The translations under genes and the position numbers were made by a program. The notes below the pieces were generated by a model. The model was not told the DNA's origin. It searched no databases and saw only the letters and a list, made by a program, of their open reading frames with translations. 13,861 nucleotides of DNA from positions 1 to 13,861 of the forward strand of contig CAJPTO010000062.1 in assembly GCA_905373605.1 (NCBI GenBank), given 5' to 3'. Source of the DNA: an uncultured Prevotella sp. (lineage in GTDB: Bacteria; Bacteroidota; Bacteroidia; Bacteroidales; Bacteroidaceae). This document shows positions 12,252 to 13,861 of this stretch, piece by piece (within the stretch, counting starts at the first letter, position 1; each line of letters opens with the position of its first letter).

Positions 12252-13655
12252 ATGTTTAGCAAGGAAACTTACATTCGTAGGCGTACCGAACTTAAAAAGT
12301 TGGTACAAAGTGGCATTATCGTGATTTTCGGCAACAACGAATCACCGTGCAATTTCCCTAACAACGGGTATTACCCGTTCCGTCAAGACTCGTCGTTCCT
12401 CTACTACTTCGGGGTTCAACGCGATGGGCTTGTTGGGGTTATCGACGTAGACAACAACGTAGACACGCTCGTTGGAGATGACATTGACATTGAAGACATC
12501 GTGTGGTATGGGTCGGTTGACAGCGTGAAAGACCTAGCGGCGCAAGTGGGCATAGAGCACTCGGCATCCATGAAGCACCTTAAAACCGTCTGCCACGATG
12601 CCATTAAGCAGAAACGAAAGATACATTTCTTGCCGCCTTATCGTCATGACATCAAGCTACAAATCTTTGATTTGCTCGGCATTCACCCCAACCAGCAGAA
12701 AGAAGCGGCCTCAATGACGCTCATCAACGCTGTGGTGAAGATGCGTTCGGTGAAGGAAGAACAAGAAATCGAAGAGCTTGAAAGGGCTTCGGAGATTGGA
12801 TACCTGATGCATACCACGGCCATGAAGCTCATCAGGCCGGGCGTTACGGAGAAGTATGTGGCCGGACAAGTCACCGGCATTGCGGGTTCGTATGGTGCTA
12901 TGGTTAGCTTCCCCACCATCTTTTCGCAACACGGCGAAATCATGCACGGCAATCCTTCAATGGCTGTTTTGGAAGAAGGCCGACTGGCTTTGTGCGACTG
13001 TGGTGCCGAAACGATAAACAACTATTGCTCGGACAATACGCGCACCATGCCCGTTAGCGGCAAATACACCCAACGGCAGTTGGAAATCTACACCATCGTA
13101 GAGGCTTGCCACGACCATGCGCTGGAGCTTTCAAAGCCGGGAGTGAAGTATTATGACGTGCACATGGGCGTTTGCCGCATGATGACCGAACGGCTTAAGG
13201 AGCTTGGATTGATGAAAGGCGACACCGATGAAGCTGTGGCAGCTGGCGCACATGCCATGTTCTTGCCCCACGGACTGGGCCACATGATGGGCATGGACGT
13301 GCACGACATGGAAGCACTTGACCAAAGATACGTTGGATACGACGACGAAATACAGCCCTCAACGCAGTTTGGCACTTCCGCCTTGCGCATGGGACGCCGA
13401 TTGCAAAAGGGATTTGTAGTGACAGATGAACCTGGAATTTACTTCATTCCCGACCTTATCGACGACTGGCGCGCTTCCGGACATTGCAAAGACTTCCTCA
13501 ACTTCGATGTCATTGAAACCTATAAGGACTTTGGTGGCATACGCTTGGAAAACGATGTGCTCATTACTGACGATGGTTGCCGCATGCTTGGCAAGCAGAT
13601 TATACCTTACCACCCCAAGGATGTGGAAGAGTATATGGCCAAACACCGCGCATAA
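12252..13655 (+). CDS. pepP: Xaa-Pro aminopeptidase (M24B metallopeptidase)
   Basis: This 467-residue enzyme is predicted to remove an N-terminal residue that precedes proline. The N-terminal creatinase-like domain covers about residues 1-165, with YYPFRQDSSFLYYFG (40-54), a typical aminopeptidase P block. The pita-bread catalytic domain follows with all five dinuclear-metal ligands: Asp 249 (CDCGAE), Asp 261 (SDNTRT), His 344 in HGLGHMMG, Glu 393 in TDEPGIYF and Glu 433 in GGIRLEN. His 340 and His 351 match the E. coli PepP active-site histidines 350 and 361. The length is close to the family norm (E. coli PepP 441). The start ATG 12252-12254 is chosen over the TTG ten codons upstream because that TTG overlaps the promoter -7 box and the extra residues have no family counterpart. 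There is no signal peptide, so it is probably cytoplasmic. It appears to be monocistronic, with no gene after it in the window. Confidence 0.95.
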   Translation: MFSKETYIRRRTELKKLVQSGIIVIFGNNESPCNFPNNGYYPFRQDSSFLYYFGVQRDGLVGVIDVDNNVDTLVGDDIDIEDIVWYGSVDSVKDLAAQVGIEHSASMKHLKTVCHDAIKQKRKIHFLPPYRHDIKLQIFDLLGIHPNQQKEAASMTLINAVVKMRSVKEEQEIEELERASEIGYLMHTTAMKLIRPGVTEKYVAGQVTGIAGSYGAMVSFPTIFSQHGEIMHGNPSMAVLEEGRLALCDCGAETINNYCSDNTRTMPVSGKYTQRQLEIYTIVEACHDHALELSKPGVKYYDVHMGVCRMMTERLKELGLMKGDTDEAVAAGAHAMFLPHGLGHMMGMDVHDMEALDQRYVGYDDEIQPSTQFGTSALRMGRRLQKGFVVTDEPGIYFIPDLIDDWRASGHCKDFLNFDVIETYKDFGGIRLENDVLITDDGCRMLGKQIIPYHPKDVEEYMAKHRA

Positions 13656-13861
13656 AGCGAAAGCATACATGTCAAATGCTTGTGCCTAAACGCAAGTATA
13701 AGGATGCGCATGCAGGGTTTCGGCCTTGTGTGTGCATCACCTTGCTGATGCAAATGCTACTTTCTCCACGCCTTGCGCAAACTTGTGCGCATGGAATGAA
13801 AGCCGATGGGCATCCCTTCACAAGCACAACAGGGCATAACACATTGTAAATGGAATAATTA
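13656..13861. other. Non-coding 3' region after the aminopeptidase gene
   Basis: About 206 bp up to the right edge with no recognised gene. It contains two inverted repeats: TGCATCA/TGATGCA (13733-13739 and 13746-13752, 6-nt loop) and TGCGCA/TGCGCA (13774-13779 and 13786-13791, 6-nt loop). Neither is followed by a T-tract, so neither is called a terminator for the aminopeptidase gene, though the first, 77 nt past the stop, could be a 3' end hairpin. Confidence 0.4.

Overview
The window looks like a chromosomal segment of a Prevotella-type Bacteroidota (Prevotellaceae, inferred). The evidence is the kind of genes present (a Rho factor with a long disordered insertion, a eukaryote-like GT3 glycogen synthase beside a DUF3417-type glucan phosphorylase, an M49 peptidase) and promoters that fit the Bacteroidota -7 consensus TAnnTTTG with a TTTG-like -33 box, not the E. 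coli sigma70 pattern. Nearly everything is housekeeping or central metabolism. I see no tRNA, rRNA, CRISPR array, transposase, phage gene or defence system.

Layout from left to right. A DNA-alkylation-repair (AlkD/HEAT-like) gene runs off the left edge on the minus strand (1-375). Next on the minus strand are dipeptidyl peptidase III (505-2463), a strong intrinsic terminator (2489-2528), a short AraC-type HTH-only regulator with a textbook promoter (2535-2948), an AT-rich spacer with a hairpin (2949-3352), and rho (3353-5359). After a second spacer comes the glycogen operon, transcribed leftwards: GT3 glycogen synthase (8356-10032), then alpha-glucan phosphorylase (5767-8328), closed by an intrinsic terminator (5677-5722). 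Further right on the minus strand are a HAD phosphatase/phosphomutase-like gene (10281-10922) and a patatin-like phospholipase (11301-12164). The only plus-strand gene is an M24 Xaa-Pro aminopeptidase (12252-13655), divergent from the patatin gene across an 87-bp shared promoter region.

How the genes relate. Glycogen synthase and phosphorylase form a synthesis/mobilisation pair under one promoter. DPP III and the Xaa-Pro aminopeptidase would both act on short peptides, consistent with a peptide-using anaerobe, but they are not in one operon. Rho is a global transcription terminator.

The most unusual non-coding feature is an array of five 22-bp imperfect tandem units at 11038-11153, between the patatin and HAD genes. 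Each unit holds inverted half-sites (TACCA...TGGTA), so half-sites recur about every 11 bp. It could be a regulator-binding array, a structured 3' UTR, or a variable-number repeat. I found no clearly novel multi-gene system.
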